A stretch of DNA of 64,000 nt from Scolanthus callimorphus (GCA_033964015.1 CM066923.1:25680168-25744167); one strand, 5' to 3'. Positions 13,901-24,059 are shown, counted from the first letter of the stretch. Notes: generated from the sequence alone by a model not told the origin. A program made the numbers and translations.

Positions 13901-16883
13901 TCTGAAATTGGTGTGAGGAGTCCCGAAGGTATAACCTGATCGAGCATCGGTACAAGACCTATATCTGCCATCTCGATTGTAACTGCTGACGTCATCTCAA
14001 ATATGACAGGCTGATCGCGGTTACTTGGTATAAAGACCCTCAGAGGAAACATAAGCTGTCTTCCGTTGTTAGAAAATTTAATATTGCCGCTTATATATAA
14101 CTCATAGTACACTTGAGCATCACCGAAATCCGTTACTCGCAAGCGCAAAGTGGTATCCTCGATAGTAAAAATGCCTTTGAAGAAGTCCCATTCATTTGGA
14201 AAGCGAACCTGTATGTCCAAAAATGTCAAGGACTTCAAGTTGCTGGAAAATTGAATATTTGCGTGGTCGATCACAAATGCGAAGCTACCGTCAAGTCGCA
14301 TGAGCTTTCCATCCGGGACATCACTAGCATGAGTGATAACCTGTCTAAATGATCCCCGTATGAAGGAAGACAAGTCTGGTACCAGCACTGGTCCAGTCAG
14401 CTGGAACTCCGGAGTTGAAAAGTTATTGGCTGAAAACTGAACCGGAAATACGATTCCTCCAATCGTTACAACGCCTGACACATTGTAGGCTTCCTCTGTC
14501 ATATTTATAGCAAGATTCTCTATAAATAGAACATTAACTCCTCCGACATTCCATCGCTTCGGACAACGCGCAATGAAAGTTGTGATTTTCATGTCTCTCA
14601 GTTTCTTTGAGAAGAAAATATCCAACTTATAAATGTGAAGATCTGGTAAAAAGTTCTCCAGAATAGCGGGGAATTGCACTCCAACTGAAGATGCTAGCAT
14701 CCCAATGATTTGACTGAAGCGAGCTTTTAAGAAATCCTTTCCTCTTGCGAGTTGAATGCTAATGTTTTTCGACGACACGTCTGGGACTTCCATTCGAATA
14801 GGAATCAAAAGGGCGCCGGACAGTACATTTATAGTGCCACCGATCTCTATGGCAACAGACGCATTTTTGACCAGGGATACGGTGATACTGACGTTTTGGA
14901 TGTTGAAGAAATCTTCAAGTAGCTTCCAAGAATATTTTGGCAAAACTCCATGGAAATACAATTCCTTTACTTTACGAAGATCTTTGCTCAAGGTTACGTC
15001 GAAGTTTTCAATTGAGAAATCTGCTATGCTTCCTAGGCCAACTTTATTGAGATCAATACTGACGTCCAACCCAAATGTCTTCAACACCTTCTCGATAAAT
15101 TTGGCCAGCTCCTTGAACGTGACAGGTTTAGGTAAGGAAATCACCGGTTCTTTCTTTAACGGCGGCCATTTAAAATCAACAAGAGCTTTTATATCAGCAA
15201 ATTCCAAAAGTCCATCGAGTACGTACTTCTTCTTGACGTACGTGAGTGAGACATTTCCAACACGTAGAATCTTTAGGTCCCAAATCTTTGGCGACCTTAA
15301 AAGAAAAGCATTGACTTGGGGCTTAGCTGTCAGGTTCTTCGAGAAGGCCACATCAAGTTGGGTGATTCTGATATCCGCTCCTTTTAAAAAGTCGTCCAGG
15401 AAAGCAGGGAGTTCAGATAACCCTCCAACTTTCAAAATGTTGTTGAAATCTATCACCATCTCCTTGCCTGGCTGTAAACCAACATGCAGCGCTTTTTCTT
15501 GTTCAGGGATAATTATTACAAAAGGGTAATCGAGAAATTTCGGGTTGCAATCGCAATTGTCCCACTTGCAAGCGCCGTCACTTTAGGAGAACGATTCAAA
15601 GATTTGATTTTAACGTCCATGTTGACGTCTTTGATGGTGACTTTTAAAGAATATTGTTGAATAAGGTCCATGGTTTGGTCAGGGCAACTTTCAGAGCTAA
15701 ATCAACTGATGTGGTATTATCCTGTGCAAACCTCAATTCAAAATCGTCCAATCGTGCACTCAGTCCAGACCCATAAAGCTTAGCAAACGAAAAGTCCGGT
15801 TGCGAAGCACCAGACTTGAACAACGTTTTAGCTAGAAGATATTTGATTGACGATTCCATGCTTGGCAAGTTTACGGGTCCCTCGAGTTTTATAATGGTCT
15901 CAGAGCTGTTCCTATCGCGAGCCAAAGTGAGTGAAATGATTTCACTACCTAACCTTCCTCTAGCCATAAAGAAATATTCCGATTGGTTGACGACAAGGGT
16001 TACGTCCTCCAATGAAAAGTCGCCGCCTATCTTCCACGGAATGGACGCCACGGCAACGATTTCAAAATCAGAAATATTAGACAGCTTATTTCCAACTGCC
16101 ATATTCAATTTCTGGACTTTAAGGTTGGCAAGAGCTTTGGAAACTATGCCTGGAAGGGCCAGCTTTAAGGTGTTTTTGATCAGTATCCCAAAGTAGTCAA
16201 ATGGTATGACAGCTGTAGGATCACCAACCCTTAGGGATAAGGGTTCAGATCGTCCAATGGGAAGATGAATTCTACTGGGAGACTCTTGAGTTGCTTTGCC
16301 GCCTTTGTCGCGACTATCTTACCAGTTGCCTTGATAAGTAAAGACTTGGAAGGTCTAATAGTTACTAGGATGGAAACTGTAGGTTCAAGAATCTTGAAGT
16401 CGAACGAATCCAGTGCGTCCCAAGATGGAATACGTATCGTTGTGCTAATACTAATTAGTTTCTTCCCTTGAAATTTGAACTCCAAGCCTTTCAACGCCAG
16501 TCCAAAGTTGGCAATCCCGGCCTCGCCTATCAGAGGCAGTATTGCACTCGTTCGTAGCTGTGACTGCAGTTGTTTGAAGAAGGCATTGAAGTCCGGAATG
16601 GCGATGTTAAAGCCTGGTTGTAGCTGCACCGCTCCATTTGCTTGTAATGGCCACGGGAATTTGAGAGAGACCTTGACGGTGCCAAATTGAGCTTGGGCCT
16701 GGTAGAAGCCGTTTTTCAAGTCTTTGATTTGGCTTAGAGCAATTTGCGTGGTTCTCTGTATGGCTTGCTGCAGTTCGGCCGTGTTAGAGAAAGCTTGTTG
16801 GGAATATACTGTGCAAAAGACACCAAGCTGCGGACAAGATTTAACAAAAACACTTTTAAGATTTTATTGATCGATTCGTCCAT
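1668..16883 (-). CDS. Giant mosaic extracellular protein (beta-rich repeats, PKD, PSI, LysM, LNR, EGF), partial, many frameshifts
   Basis: One gene read right to left. It would encode about 4,900 residues within the window and continue past the left edge. Visible domains from N to C terminus are about fifteen beta-rich modules of 125-140 residues, a Lys/Ala-rich helical stretch, EGF, PKD, two PSI, EGF plus LysM, LNR, EGFs, ten tandem LNRs and a long calcium-type EGF array. All are extracellular modules, so the product is probably a secreted matrix or cell-surface protein. The candidate start at 16883 ([12 protein letters not shown]...) opens a hydrophobic segment that could be a signal peptide, followed by a frame change. 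An acceptor-like site near 16838 is an alternative, so the start is uncertain. Only two introns are evident (1970-2317 and 10138-10251). The frame shifts by one base about every 150-400 nt, yet the domains resume intact in the next frame. This suggests consensus errors rather than decay. I do not recognise the full architecture as a named protein. Confidence 0.8.
1970..2317 (-). other. Intron of the giant gene
   Basis: The donor gtaagt starts at 2317, directly after the EGF-type exon ending at 2318. The acceptor ctttctccctcag ends at 1970. It is A/T rich with no open frame of note. Confidence 0.7.
2318..4690 (-). CDS. Tandem calcium-binding-type EGF array
   Basis: About 16-19 EGF domains lie back to back. 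Repeated signatures are DIDEC or DINEC starts, CxNTxGSYxCxC centres and GYxGDGxxC ends, as in [16 protein letters not shown] and [14 protein letters not shown]. The Asp-Ile-Asp-Glu-Cys start with the central Asn is the calcium-binding EGF type known from fibrillin and Notch, which forms rigid extracellular rods. The reading frame changes roughly every 250 nt and the cysteine pattern continues across each change. I see no introns between the domains, which is unusual because EGF repeats are normally on separate phase-1 exons. Confidence 0.85.
4837..5872 (-). CDS. Ten tandem Lin-12/Notch repeats (LNR)
   Basis: Ten units of about 33 residues follow the LNR pattern: a Cys, a GNGxCDxxC core, then C-x-FDGGDC or its variants. 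Examples are [58 protein letters not shown] and [20 protein letters not shown]. LNRs fold around one calcium ion bound by the Asp/Asn residues. In Notch three of them mask the protease site. Ten in a row is far more than Notch or PAPP-A carry. Frame changes interrupt several units without loss of the motif. Confidence 0.85.
5873..6110 (-). CDS. Two EGF-like domains
   Basis: Two short EGF domains precede the LNR array. One carries [15 protein letters not shown] followed by GRNCS. The other is a [15 protein letters not shown] type, read after a frame change near 5975. Upstream (about 6110-6340) the frame encodes a beta-rich stretch of unknown family. Confidence 0.65.
6680..6775 (-). CDS. Isolated Lin-12/Notch repeat
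   Basis: After a one-base frame change the text reads [16 protein letters not shown] and then [12 protein letters not shown], a complete LNR core. It is separated from the ten-unit array by about 270 residues of beta-rich sequence and EGFs. Confidence 0.7.
7326..7457 (-). CDS. LysM-like domain after an EGF
   Basis: Directly after an EGF ([14 protein letters not shown], about 7470-7512), the frame reads [18 protein letters not shown] and then [11 protein letters not shown]. This matches the LysM layout: a Tyr-x-Val strand, a helix ending in A-x-x-F, then V-S-x-x-x-L-x-x-x-N. LysM binds N-acetylglucosamine polymers such as chitin or peptidoglycan in known proteins. The C-terminal third is less certain because the frame changes near 7330. 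Confidence 0.6.
   Translation of the reverse strand, partial: AYRVKVRQDVNSVARRFKVSLGDLKDINNEKATGLKFGPLQTR
7636..7912 (-). CDS. Two PSI-like cysteine modules
   Basis: Two modules fit the plexin-semaphorin-integrin pattern. One reads [19 protein letters not shown]. The other reads [15 protein letters not shown] and then QCLEANP. The C-x-W-C core is diagnostic. PSI modules act as small spacers in extracellular receptors. One frame change separates the two. Confidence 0.65.
8957..9172 (-). CDS. PKD-like domain
   Basis: The frame encodes an Ig-like beta sandwich of the PKD type. It has a YRFSFQKG strand (usually YxWDFGDG) followed by [18 protein letters not shown], which closely matches the conserved final strands of PKD domains. 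Just upstream (about 9175-9320) is an EGF with [17 protein letters not shown] domains mediate protein or carbohydrate contacts in extracellular proteins. Confidence 0.65.
9376..10137 (-). CDS. Amphipathic Lys/Ala-rich helical region
   Basis: Minus-strand frames encode long helix-forming runs such as [20 protein letters not shown], then [20 protein letters not shown], then [20 protein letters not shown], and farther on an Arg/Lys/Gln-rich coil. The pattern of Ala, Lys and Glu resembles LEA- or apolipoprotein-type amphipathic helices. It connects the beta-rich N-terminal part to the EGF/PKD part. Several one-base frame changes occur. The exon starts at an acceptor (ttgtgtttag) ending at 10138. 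Confidence 0.55.
10138..10251 (-). other. Short 114-nt intron of the giant gene
   Basis: The upstream exon ends [15 protein letters not shown]...QVDVMIAIP, with donor gtaaaag at 10251. The acceptor cttgtgtttag ends at 10138. The stretch is not open in the flanking frames. It is one of only two introns I can support in this gene. Confidence 0.55.
10252..16719 (-). CDS. Array of about fifteen beta-rich modules of unknown family
   Basis: The longest intact piece (13507-15459, 650 residues) contains five similar modules of 125-140 residues. Each has a strand like L-D-I-x-F-S-K-x-L, a P-x-x-W or P-x-x-x-W step about 20 residues later, then I-x-N-x-x-I-x-I, and a GGTINV- or GGIVFPV-like strand. 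Similar modules are legible at 15644-16108 (ALTKPWTLF), 16231-16719 ([11 protein letters not shown]) and 12573-13561, and fainter ones follow down to 10400. A proline-rich linker of repeated L-P-D-L-P-x-I-P units lies at 13500-13600. The alternating hydrophobic strands, absence of cysteines and short helices suggest an elongated beta structure, possibly lipid- or self-binding. I cannot assign a family. Confidence 0.6.
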
Positions 16884-17011
16884 TCTACAGGACAACGCAA
16901 CGAGCTCCCTTCAAGAATACATTTAAGGGAGAAAGGTTTCCCTGCAAAGGGTCCTTTGGAAAATAGTTGTCATTTTGTTTGCATTTACGCTACTACATGT
17001 ATTATATTTAA

Positions 17012-17195
17012 GCATTAGAGCATAACTTTCTAGGACTTTATCGGCGCAAAGAGCACGCGTGATGTTGCCGGAGAGACACGAGAACGTTATAAAAGTACGA
17101 GCCGCAGACGAGTGATTTTAAAACATTTCGAGTGTCTCTCCCAACATCACAAGTGCTCTATTTGCCGATAAAGTCATACAAAGTTGTGCTCTAAT
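17012..17195. repeat. Hairpin with arms of about 70 bp
   Basis: The left arm (17012-17083, with actttatcggcgcaaagagc) is repeated inverted at 17127-17195 (gctctatttgccgataaagt). A loop of about 40 nt separates the arms, which differ at several positions. The right arm is also the beginning of the 481-bp tandem duplication. Confidence 0.7.
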
Positions 17196-18095
17196 ACTTT
17201 TATGATACAGCGGAGGAGAACCATTACTTTATCGGTGAAAAGAGCATAGATTTGGACAAATGAGAGCGCACGTTATATCGTAGCTATATTTTAAATCGTT
17301 TTAAAGCTTTTGAAGAATATAATATATATCAATATAATATTTCTATAAACTATAAATACATAATTGATAACACTAAACTAAATTATTCGTCAACAGTTTT
17401 TTAGCGAGACGGGTAAGTTCTAGTTTGTCCAAATTATGTAGAACCACCCAGTTTTGTATCAAAATGAACACTAAGACCCCGTTTACACTAGGGCAAATTG
17501 TCCCGGATACATGACGAATCCGCTATCACTTGTCAACGGAGACGTTTTGCCGTTTACACGGCAGAGGGGGTAGTTGCTCCCCCCAACGAAGTAAATTTTT
17601 TAGTGTCAACTTGTGTCTCTCCCAGCATCACAAGTGCTCTATTTGCCGATAAAGTCATACAAAGTTGTGCTCTAATACTTTTATGATACAGCGGAGGAGA
17701 ACCATTACTTTATCGGTGAAAAGAGCATAGATTTGGACCAATGAGAGCGCACGTTATATCGTAGCTATATTTTAAATCGTTTTAAAGCTTTTGAAGAATA
17801 TAATATATATCAATATAATATTTCTATAAACTATAAATACATTATTGATAACACTAAAACTAAATTATTCGTCAACAGTTTTTAGCGAGACGGGTAAGTT
17901 CTAGTTTGTCCAAATTATGTAGAACCCACCCAGTTTTGTATCAAAATGAATGACACTAAGACCCCGTTTACACTAGGGCAAATTGTCCGGATACATGACG
18001 AATCCGCTATCACTTGTCAACGGAGACGTTTTGCCGTTTACACGGCAGAGGGGGCAGTTGCTCCCCCGAACGAAGTAAATTTTTTAGTGTCAACT
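17132..18095. repeat. Two-copy tandem duplication, period 481 bp
   Basis: Positions 17132-17612 repeat at 17613-18095 with few differences. Both copies begin gtgtctctccca and end ttttttagtgtcaactt. Each carries a gtttacac box twice. No credible coding frame is present. The second copy runs into a poly-C tract at 18153-18188. Confidence 0.9.
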
Positions 18096-18150
18096 TGTGG
18101 GGAAAAACCTGGTTGCCACCGGCCAGCAAATACAAAGGATGAACAAGGCT

Positions 18151-18189
<39 letters not shown>

Positions 18190-18204
18190 ACAAACAAAAA
18201 TCTA

Positions 18205-18640
18205 GCTACGGCCTTGGATACGATTCTACTTTTCCGCAACGGATTGCAGCAACTTGTGTCCCATTGCAGCGTGTAATAACAACGAATCTTGAAACTTGTC
18301 TCACAATTTCTTTCTCAGTCCTCTCGTGCTACTTTGCGCATGTGCGTTCTGTATCAAAATGGCGGACAAATAGTAAAACGATCGCACCTTGCGAGCGACC
18401 ATTGCGAGCTAATATCAGCTGCAATGGCCCTTGCAACTTGTCTTGCAATGGATTGCGAGACAAGTTGCAGAAAATATTGCACCATGTAACAGTGTAACAC
18501 CCTCTGCAACGTTGCAAGACTTGCAACAACCGTTCCATCAAGTAGGATACGATTCTACTTCTCGCAACGGATTGCAGCAAGTTTCCTCGCATTGCAGCGT
18601 GTAACAGTGAATCTCGCAATTTCGTTTCGTGAAACAATGG
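18205..18640. repeat. Direct repeat of a ttgcagc-rich block
   Basis: A block with ggatacgattctact, gcaacggattgcagcaa and cattgcagcgtgtaa occurs at about 18214-18275 and again at 18546-18605. The DNA between is rich in ttgca words in both orientations. It looks like a degenerate satellite-like element with no gene. Confidence 0.6.
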
Positions 18641-18649
18641 AAAAGCCTA

Positions 18650-18777
18650 GTTTCCATATAGTCTTATCTGTCGTATCTGTCGTATCAGTCAACCGCGAAA
18701 CAAAGAAAAATTCCAATTTTCATTGTTTCACGGTCGACTGATGCGACAGATACGACAGATAAGACTATTATGGAAAC
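18650..18777. repeat. Hairpin with arms of about 55 bp
   Basis: The left arm gtttccatatagtcttatct, continuing through the direct tgtcgtatc words, is matched by an inverted right arm ending gactattatggaaac at 18777. The loop is about 20 nt. It is probably a small foldback element. Confidence 0.75.
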
Positions 18778-18784
18778 TTTTAAT

Positions 18785-19015
18785 TTAAGTTAGAGCTATT
18801 GTCTCGAGCTCATTTGCATTAGGAACGGCACTCTCTGCCGTGCCAACGCCACGCTACTGCCGCGCTAAATTACAATTTGAATCCTTCCAGCGCTCAATTC
18901 GCCAGACAGGCTATATTAAACTCATAAAGTCACTCGTATCGAAGTTTCTTGGTTTTACTGGCTAATAAACTCAGTCAATTTAGCACGACATATTAAGTTC
19001 GACGTTTAAACGGGC
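18785..19015. repeat. Dispersed repeat, inverted copy at 62905-63125
   Basis: Shared words include gagctcatttgca, ccttccagcgct, gccagacaggctatatta and the gacgttt end. The copy inside gene C intron 4 is in the opposite orientation. No coding content. Confidence 0.7.
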
Positions 19016-19129
19016 CTAATATCAGCTGCAATAGCTCGTGCAACTTCAAGTTGCAGAAAACATTGCATACGCGTGTGATGAAATAATAATAATGAAATAG
19101 TAATAGTCAGAAAGACTAGGTGTGTTCTG

Positions 19130-19407
19130 TGGCTTAGGCCTACGACAAACTCCGAAATTCAGCCGCTCTTCTTCTGTCGAACCTTTCCTTTTTCAAAGGA
19201 TGCCGCGTCATTATACTCAATAAATTTCTATTGTTTTTTATTGGAACGGCGCGACTCTGGCACGGCGTTTGCCGTAGGCCTTAGCGCCAAACTAGCACCC
19301 CTACATAGCGAACATGAAGCGAACACCAATTGAAAGAAAACAATTTACTTAGAATCTGTCGCGAGTTATTTTCGCTTCATTGAGACAGCCTGTGATATTT
19401 AGGCAGT
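19130..19407. other. Intergenic stretch, nothing recognised
   Basis: No long frame, hairpin or known site is visible. The words aggcctacgacaaactcc and cgccgtgccagagtc-like text suggest old repeat debris. Confidence 0.3.
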
Positions 19408-19417
19408 TTGGCTTTCT

Positions 19418-20085
19418 CAGTTCCTGTAAGCATGGCTCTCGAAAATCACCGACCTGAAAACCTTAGGGGGTGGTCTATCTTCATCAGTTTTAACAATTTC
19501 AAGAATAGACATCGTTCAGCTTGTAAGTGGCCAAGAAATAAGTATGTTTTGAGTTTTGTCTCCATGACAACGAGGAATGTGACCTTTGAACTCTGTGTTT
19601 TAATCATTTTCCAAAAACTGCCTCTGAAAACGTAGAAAGACTGAAGTTCCTAAATATGTTTCAATGTAAGGTAATTAAAGTCGGAGCAGGTATTGCCGAT
19701 CCAACTGGAAATCGTGACTTTTTCAACGGGAGCCATATTTAAGGGGATTATGAAATTTGATACTTTCCAATAACTTTGCCATCTAAATTGGTGTACATGT
19801 TTTCCAGTTGGATTTGTAATACTTGCCCTTAGTTGAATAGGTGTTCGTTTAGACATGCTTGGAAACATAGCTTTTCCCCGTTTTCAGAGACGGTTTTTCA
19901 AAATCTTAAAATACAGAGTTCAAAGGTCACATTCCATGTTGCCATGGAGACAACACTCAAATCTAGCTATTTCTTGGTGCCCCGTACATGAGTGAAGTTA
20001 GTAATGAATTGTGAAATGTACTCAAAGATAGACCACCCCTAAGGTTTTGGGCCACCACCTTGAGAGCCATGCCTTACAGGAACTG
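19418..20085. mobile_element. Foldback element with arms of about 200 bp
   Basis: The left arm (ctcagttcctgtaagcatgg, gggtggtctatctt, gtgacctttgaactctg) recurs inverted at 19885-20085. The interior of about 250 bp has no coding capacity. It is a non-autonomous foldback or MITE-like element, and the superfamily is undetermined because no target duplication was found. Confidence 0.7.
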
Positions 20086-20140
20086 AGTTATCAAAGAAAA
20101 GCAAAACAATACACTGAAAAATAAGAAAAGTGAGAGACAA

Positions 20141-20179
20141 AGAAGAAAGAAAGAAAGAGAGAAAGAAAGAAAGAAAGAG

Positions 20180-20210
<31 letters not shown>

Positions 20211-20249
20211 AAAGAAAGAAAAGAAAGAAAGAAAGAAAGAAAGAAAGAA

Positions 20250-20297
<48 letters not shown>

Positions 20298-20322
20298 GAG
20301 AAATGAAAGAACGAAAGAAAGC
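20141..20322. repeat. (GAAA)n microsatellite
   Basis: About 180 bp of near-perfect gaaa tetramers with a few gaga and aaaag interruptions. It abuts the foldback element at 19418-20085. Confidence 0.95.
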
Positions 20323-20489
20323 GAAAGTGCTGCTTAGGCGTTGAGCTCGACCAGTACAAACAATAATCTCCCAATAGAGGCGCTGAAGCATAACAGAAAA
20401 TGTTTCATTTTAGAGAGTGTTTCATAGGCAATGCAAAAAGGCAATGTACACATAGTCAATCAAAGATTACTCTAGGCTTTTGCGGTGTC

Positions 20490-21610
20490 ATGGGATGTCA
20501 CACAATCCAATGACCATGAGCCTAAGACAAATCACCACACCTATTTTTGTCACGTGGGAGCATAATGTGACGTCACAATGACGTCATTCGTAAGTTTTTA
20601 TCAATTTTTAAGTTATTTCAATGAACTTCCAAAAACTTGGTAAATAATGCTCTAAAAGCCAACACATTAACATCAAGATAATTTAACTGTAATAATTTGT
20701 GACATTAGTATATATAATAGGACTCCATGCTGTCCAATTAAGAAAAATTGGATGATTCAGAGGAACTCCAAAATTGGACGAGGCCGCAGGCTGAGTCCAA
20801 TTTGGAGTTCCGAGGAATCATCCATTTTTTTCTTAATTGGACAAGCATGGAGTCCTGTTATTTATTAATTATATAACATCCATGTTCAAACCCAAATTGT
20901 CCAATTTTAGCGCGAACTGTCCAATTAGAGCGCGCGCGATCCAATTAAAAAATAATTGGACGATTCAAGAAAAATCGATCTGCCGGCACAATGGGATTTC
21001 GAGCTGGCTATATAATTAACACATAAATTGTATTAAACTTGCTTCATAATGAACAATTTTGAAAAATTGTCCGCCATCTTGAATCCGCCATCTTGGATTT
21101 CATTTAATTTCGATTTGACTCTTCACATAAATACTCAATGAGAACAAAATGGTCAGAATGTACAAAAAGTACTCATCAAAGAAGTGTTTGACATTCAAAA
21201 AGTTGAGTTAAAAAGGACATTTGTGAATTCCAGAGCTAGTTTTGCACCATATGTAAGATGAACAAAATCCCCCTACCCCTCCCCCCAAAGATTTTGTGTC
21301 AAAAATTAATTAGCCTATACATAAATTACTAATGAGTACATGTTCTAATAGCCAAAAAATGGGTAATGTGAAATATGAATTGGCGTTTTTTCGATTTTTG
21401 CAAAACATGTATGTCAAAAATGTGTTGCCATGGAAACTGGGCCGTTGACACTGACATGTCATTGACACCAAAATGTCCCCAGATAAATTTTAGGAAAAGT
21501 CACGAAGTTTCACCATCATAGCTGCAGTAGTTTTAGAGTAATCAGGATTTTACTGGAGGGGGGGGCTCGAAAAGCCCCCCCCCCCCAGTCTGAATAGGGT
21601 TAAAATATGT
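20490..21610. mobile_element. CRE-bearing dispersed repeat (family R1), longest copy
   Basis: Related copies lie at 34909-35280, 44925-45280, 50396-50770 (inverted) and 52768-53300 (inverted). Shared blocks are gttgacactgacatgtcattg, taaattttaggaaaagtcac and a terminal poly-G/poly-C box before agtctgaatagggttaa. Two TGACGTCA palindromes occur at 20568 and 20579. No open frame. A nested element sits at about 20706-21025. Confidence 0.75.
20706..21025. mobile_element. Nested palindromic insertion inside R1
   Basis: The related inverted copy near 53040 reads straight across (gtgacattaacacat) where this copy has about 320 extra bases. The insert contains a hairpin at about 20720-20860: ggactccatgctgtcca against tggacaagcatggagtcc, with nested cctcggaactcc-type arms. 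Confidence 0.65.
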
Positions 21611-21642
21611 TACAGTTTGTGTTATCACTTTTTTACACTAGA

Positions 21643-21662
21643 ATAATAATAATAATAATAAT
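21643..21662. repeat. Short (AAT)n microsatellite
   Basis: Several ataata trinucleotide repeats precede ttattacttatatagcgc, a typical low-complexity element tail. Confidence 0.8.
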
Positions 21663-22017
21663 TTATTACTTATATAGCGCAAAATACATTAATATATATG
21701 ATCTAATGCGCTTTACAACTCTCCGAATATAAAAAAAAACCGTAACTAATAAAAATATGTACAAACTATGTATAATAAACTGTAAGATAAAAAATATATG
21801 TAATAATGTAATTATAGTCGAATCACAATTTCACGATATGCCACGGGGCACGTAAAAGATATTATTTTAAAATCGGGGTATCGTTGTTAAACGTACTCCG
21901 ATTTAACGATATCAAGTGAAGCAATTGGAAATATCTTTTAAATATTGTTGCATGTCGGGGTCCGGTTGGTTATAAACTTTACCAAGCAAGGACTGGTGGT
22001 AACAGGACTAATAAAGC

Positions 22018-22481
22018 CCGGGGGGGGGGGATGATCCCATATTTTTTGACCGGGGATGATCGTCGTATCTTTTAGGGGTTAAAATCACGATGGTTTGGTC
22101 TCTTTTAGGGGTGATCGTGATCTTCAATAAATTTTAGGGAGATTGGTATCTTTTAGGGCCGAAACTGTGTCCAAATTGTTTTTTCTTATGATAGTGCTTT
22201 CTAAAAACCGTGTAAGAAGAGAGATTATTCGATTCGAGAAGACGATAAATTAGAAACAAACACGGAAAATTATTGATGGGTATCTTTCACGTGTACCTGT
22301 GTCCTTCGCGCCTACTTGATACATAAGAACTCATGTTTTAGGGTATCTTTTAGGGTAATAATTTTTTGAGCCACGCCATGGCCCGCCATGTTTGGTATCT
22401 TTTAGGGGTGAAACTGAAAATTTCTGACGATCATCCCCGGTCAAAAAATATGGGAGTCCCCCCCCCCCCCCCCCCCCCGGG
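22018..22481. mobile_element. Foldback element with a 9-bp target duplication
   Basis: The direct repeat taataaagc flanks both ends (22009-22017 and 22482-22490). The inverted arms contain ccatattttttgaccgggga plus poly-G or poly-C at the extremities. Inside are repeated tatcttttaggg words. Length is 464 bp with no gene. The structure is a non-autonomous DNA element with 8-9-bp target duplication. Confidence 0.75.
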
Positions 22482-23011
22482 TAATAAAGCTCATTGATTG
22501 CTAAGTTTCTGTTACTCTTTGACCAATATCGTTATGTCATGTATTGTTGCAGAGGAAACAAATTTTATGTTTCAGATGTTTGGTGACTAGATTTCCATCG
22601 TAACTCGGGAATACCGTTGTATTAGACTTCGGGGTTCCGTTTCATACATTTTATTTTATTATTTGCCGGGACTCAAATCTGTTATCGAGGATATGGCGTT
22701 AAATGGAGGATCGTAAAATTGGGGTTCACATATTCGTAACAATATATATCACACAAACAACACGTTAGGAATCTCGAGCCAATATCAAACACTTGTGAAA
22801 ATACGCGACAATGAACACGCGGATCCGTACTAATTCCAAAAATGTTGTTATCTTTGAGTTTTGGGTTTGGCTTTTGGTTTTTGTAAGACAAAAGTGAATT
22901 TCTAGTGAGACACTCCGGACATAGTGTCGTTTATTTTATTTGGACAACATTGAAACCACTAAAAAAGGACACTAAATATTAATAATAGAACAATAATATA
23001 TAACCTAAGTA

Positions 23012-24058
23012 TAATTTGACACGGAGTTTGTTACCTTTTTTCGGCTGCGATGTATTATTAATCAAGTTTTGATTCTATTTATTGGTTTTCCCCACTGTCT
23101 AGACCTCATAACAGCAGTTTATAACCACCATTTGGGCTTTTTTACATCTCTACGTTCTGTGACATTCACATCATTTTTGCTGTTGTTTTCGTTCGAAATA
23201 TTTAAAATGAACCCAACTGTGACTCGGGTGCAAAGTTCGAAAGGCAAATATGACGTTTGTATCTATTTCTCTATTCTCATAATTCTTTGTGTTTTCACAC
23301 TAGAGACGGATAATAGACCTTTTTCCAAAATGGTCGCCGCAAATTCACATTTCTTAAAATTCAACTGACTAAAAATCAAATACTGGCACTAGAAAGAGTA
23401 TAATCGCATTAGTAATACATTAAATTTTCGTTATGCCAATGCCATTTCGGCTGAGAAAGCAGAGTCTGAAAATTGAAAATTTTACAGAGATTTGTATGAC
23501 TGGGTATAACGCATAGCCCCAGTCATACAAACGTCTGTAAATTTTCAACCGTTCGTTTTGTCGGAAGATATCGGATATAATGCAGCGAAATTGTGTAGTT
23601 TTGCTGAAGGTGATGATGTGGGTTCTAGTGCTGGTGTTCATTTTTAACAAAAACCATTTTGAATTTTCGGCGGCCATTTTGGAAAAAGGTCTGATTGCGT
23701 TAATATTCGTCAGTTGCTTCGCTTTGTGTGAATACGGCCAAGAGTCGGCCCTGAGTCGTCTTGACGAATTGTCCATCTCTAATGTGAAAACAGAAATAAT
23801 TATGAGCATAGAGGAAATGAGGTACAAACGTTATATTTGCCTTTCGAACTTTGCGCCCGAGTCGCAGTTGGGTGCATTTTGAATTTTGAATGCAACAGCA
23901 AAGTGAATGTTACGTAACGTATAGATATAAAAATGTCAATGGCGGTTATAAACTGCTGTTATGAGGTCTAGACAGTGGGACAGGCCAATAAATAGAATCA
24001 AAACTTGATTAATAATACATCAGAGCCGAAAAAAGCTAACAAACTCCGTGTCAAATTA
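23012..24058. mobile_element. TA-flanked foldback element of 1.05 kb
   Basis: The inverted termini taatttgacacggagtttgt and their complement are each bordered by TA (23010-23011 and 24059-24060). The arms extend deep inward: aacagcagtttataacc and tctagacctcat are mirrored. The short frames inside are not convincing genes. It is consistent with a Tc1/mariner-type non-autonomous element. Confidence 0.7.
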
Positions 24059-24059
24059 T

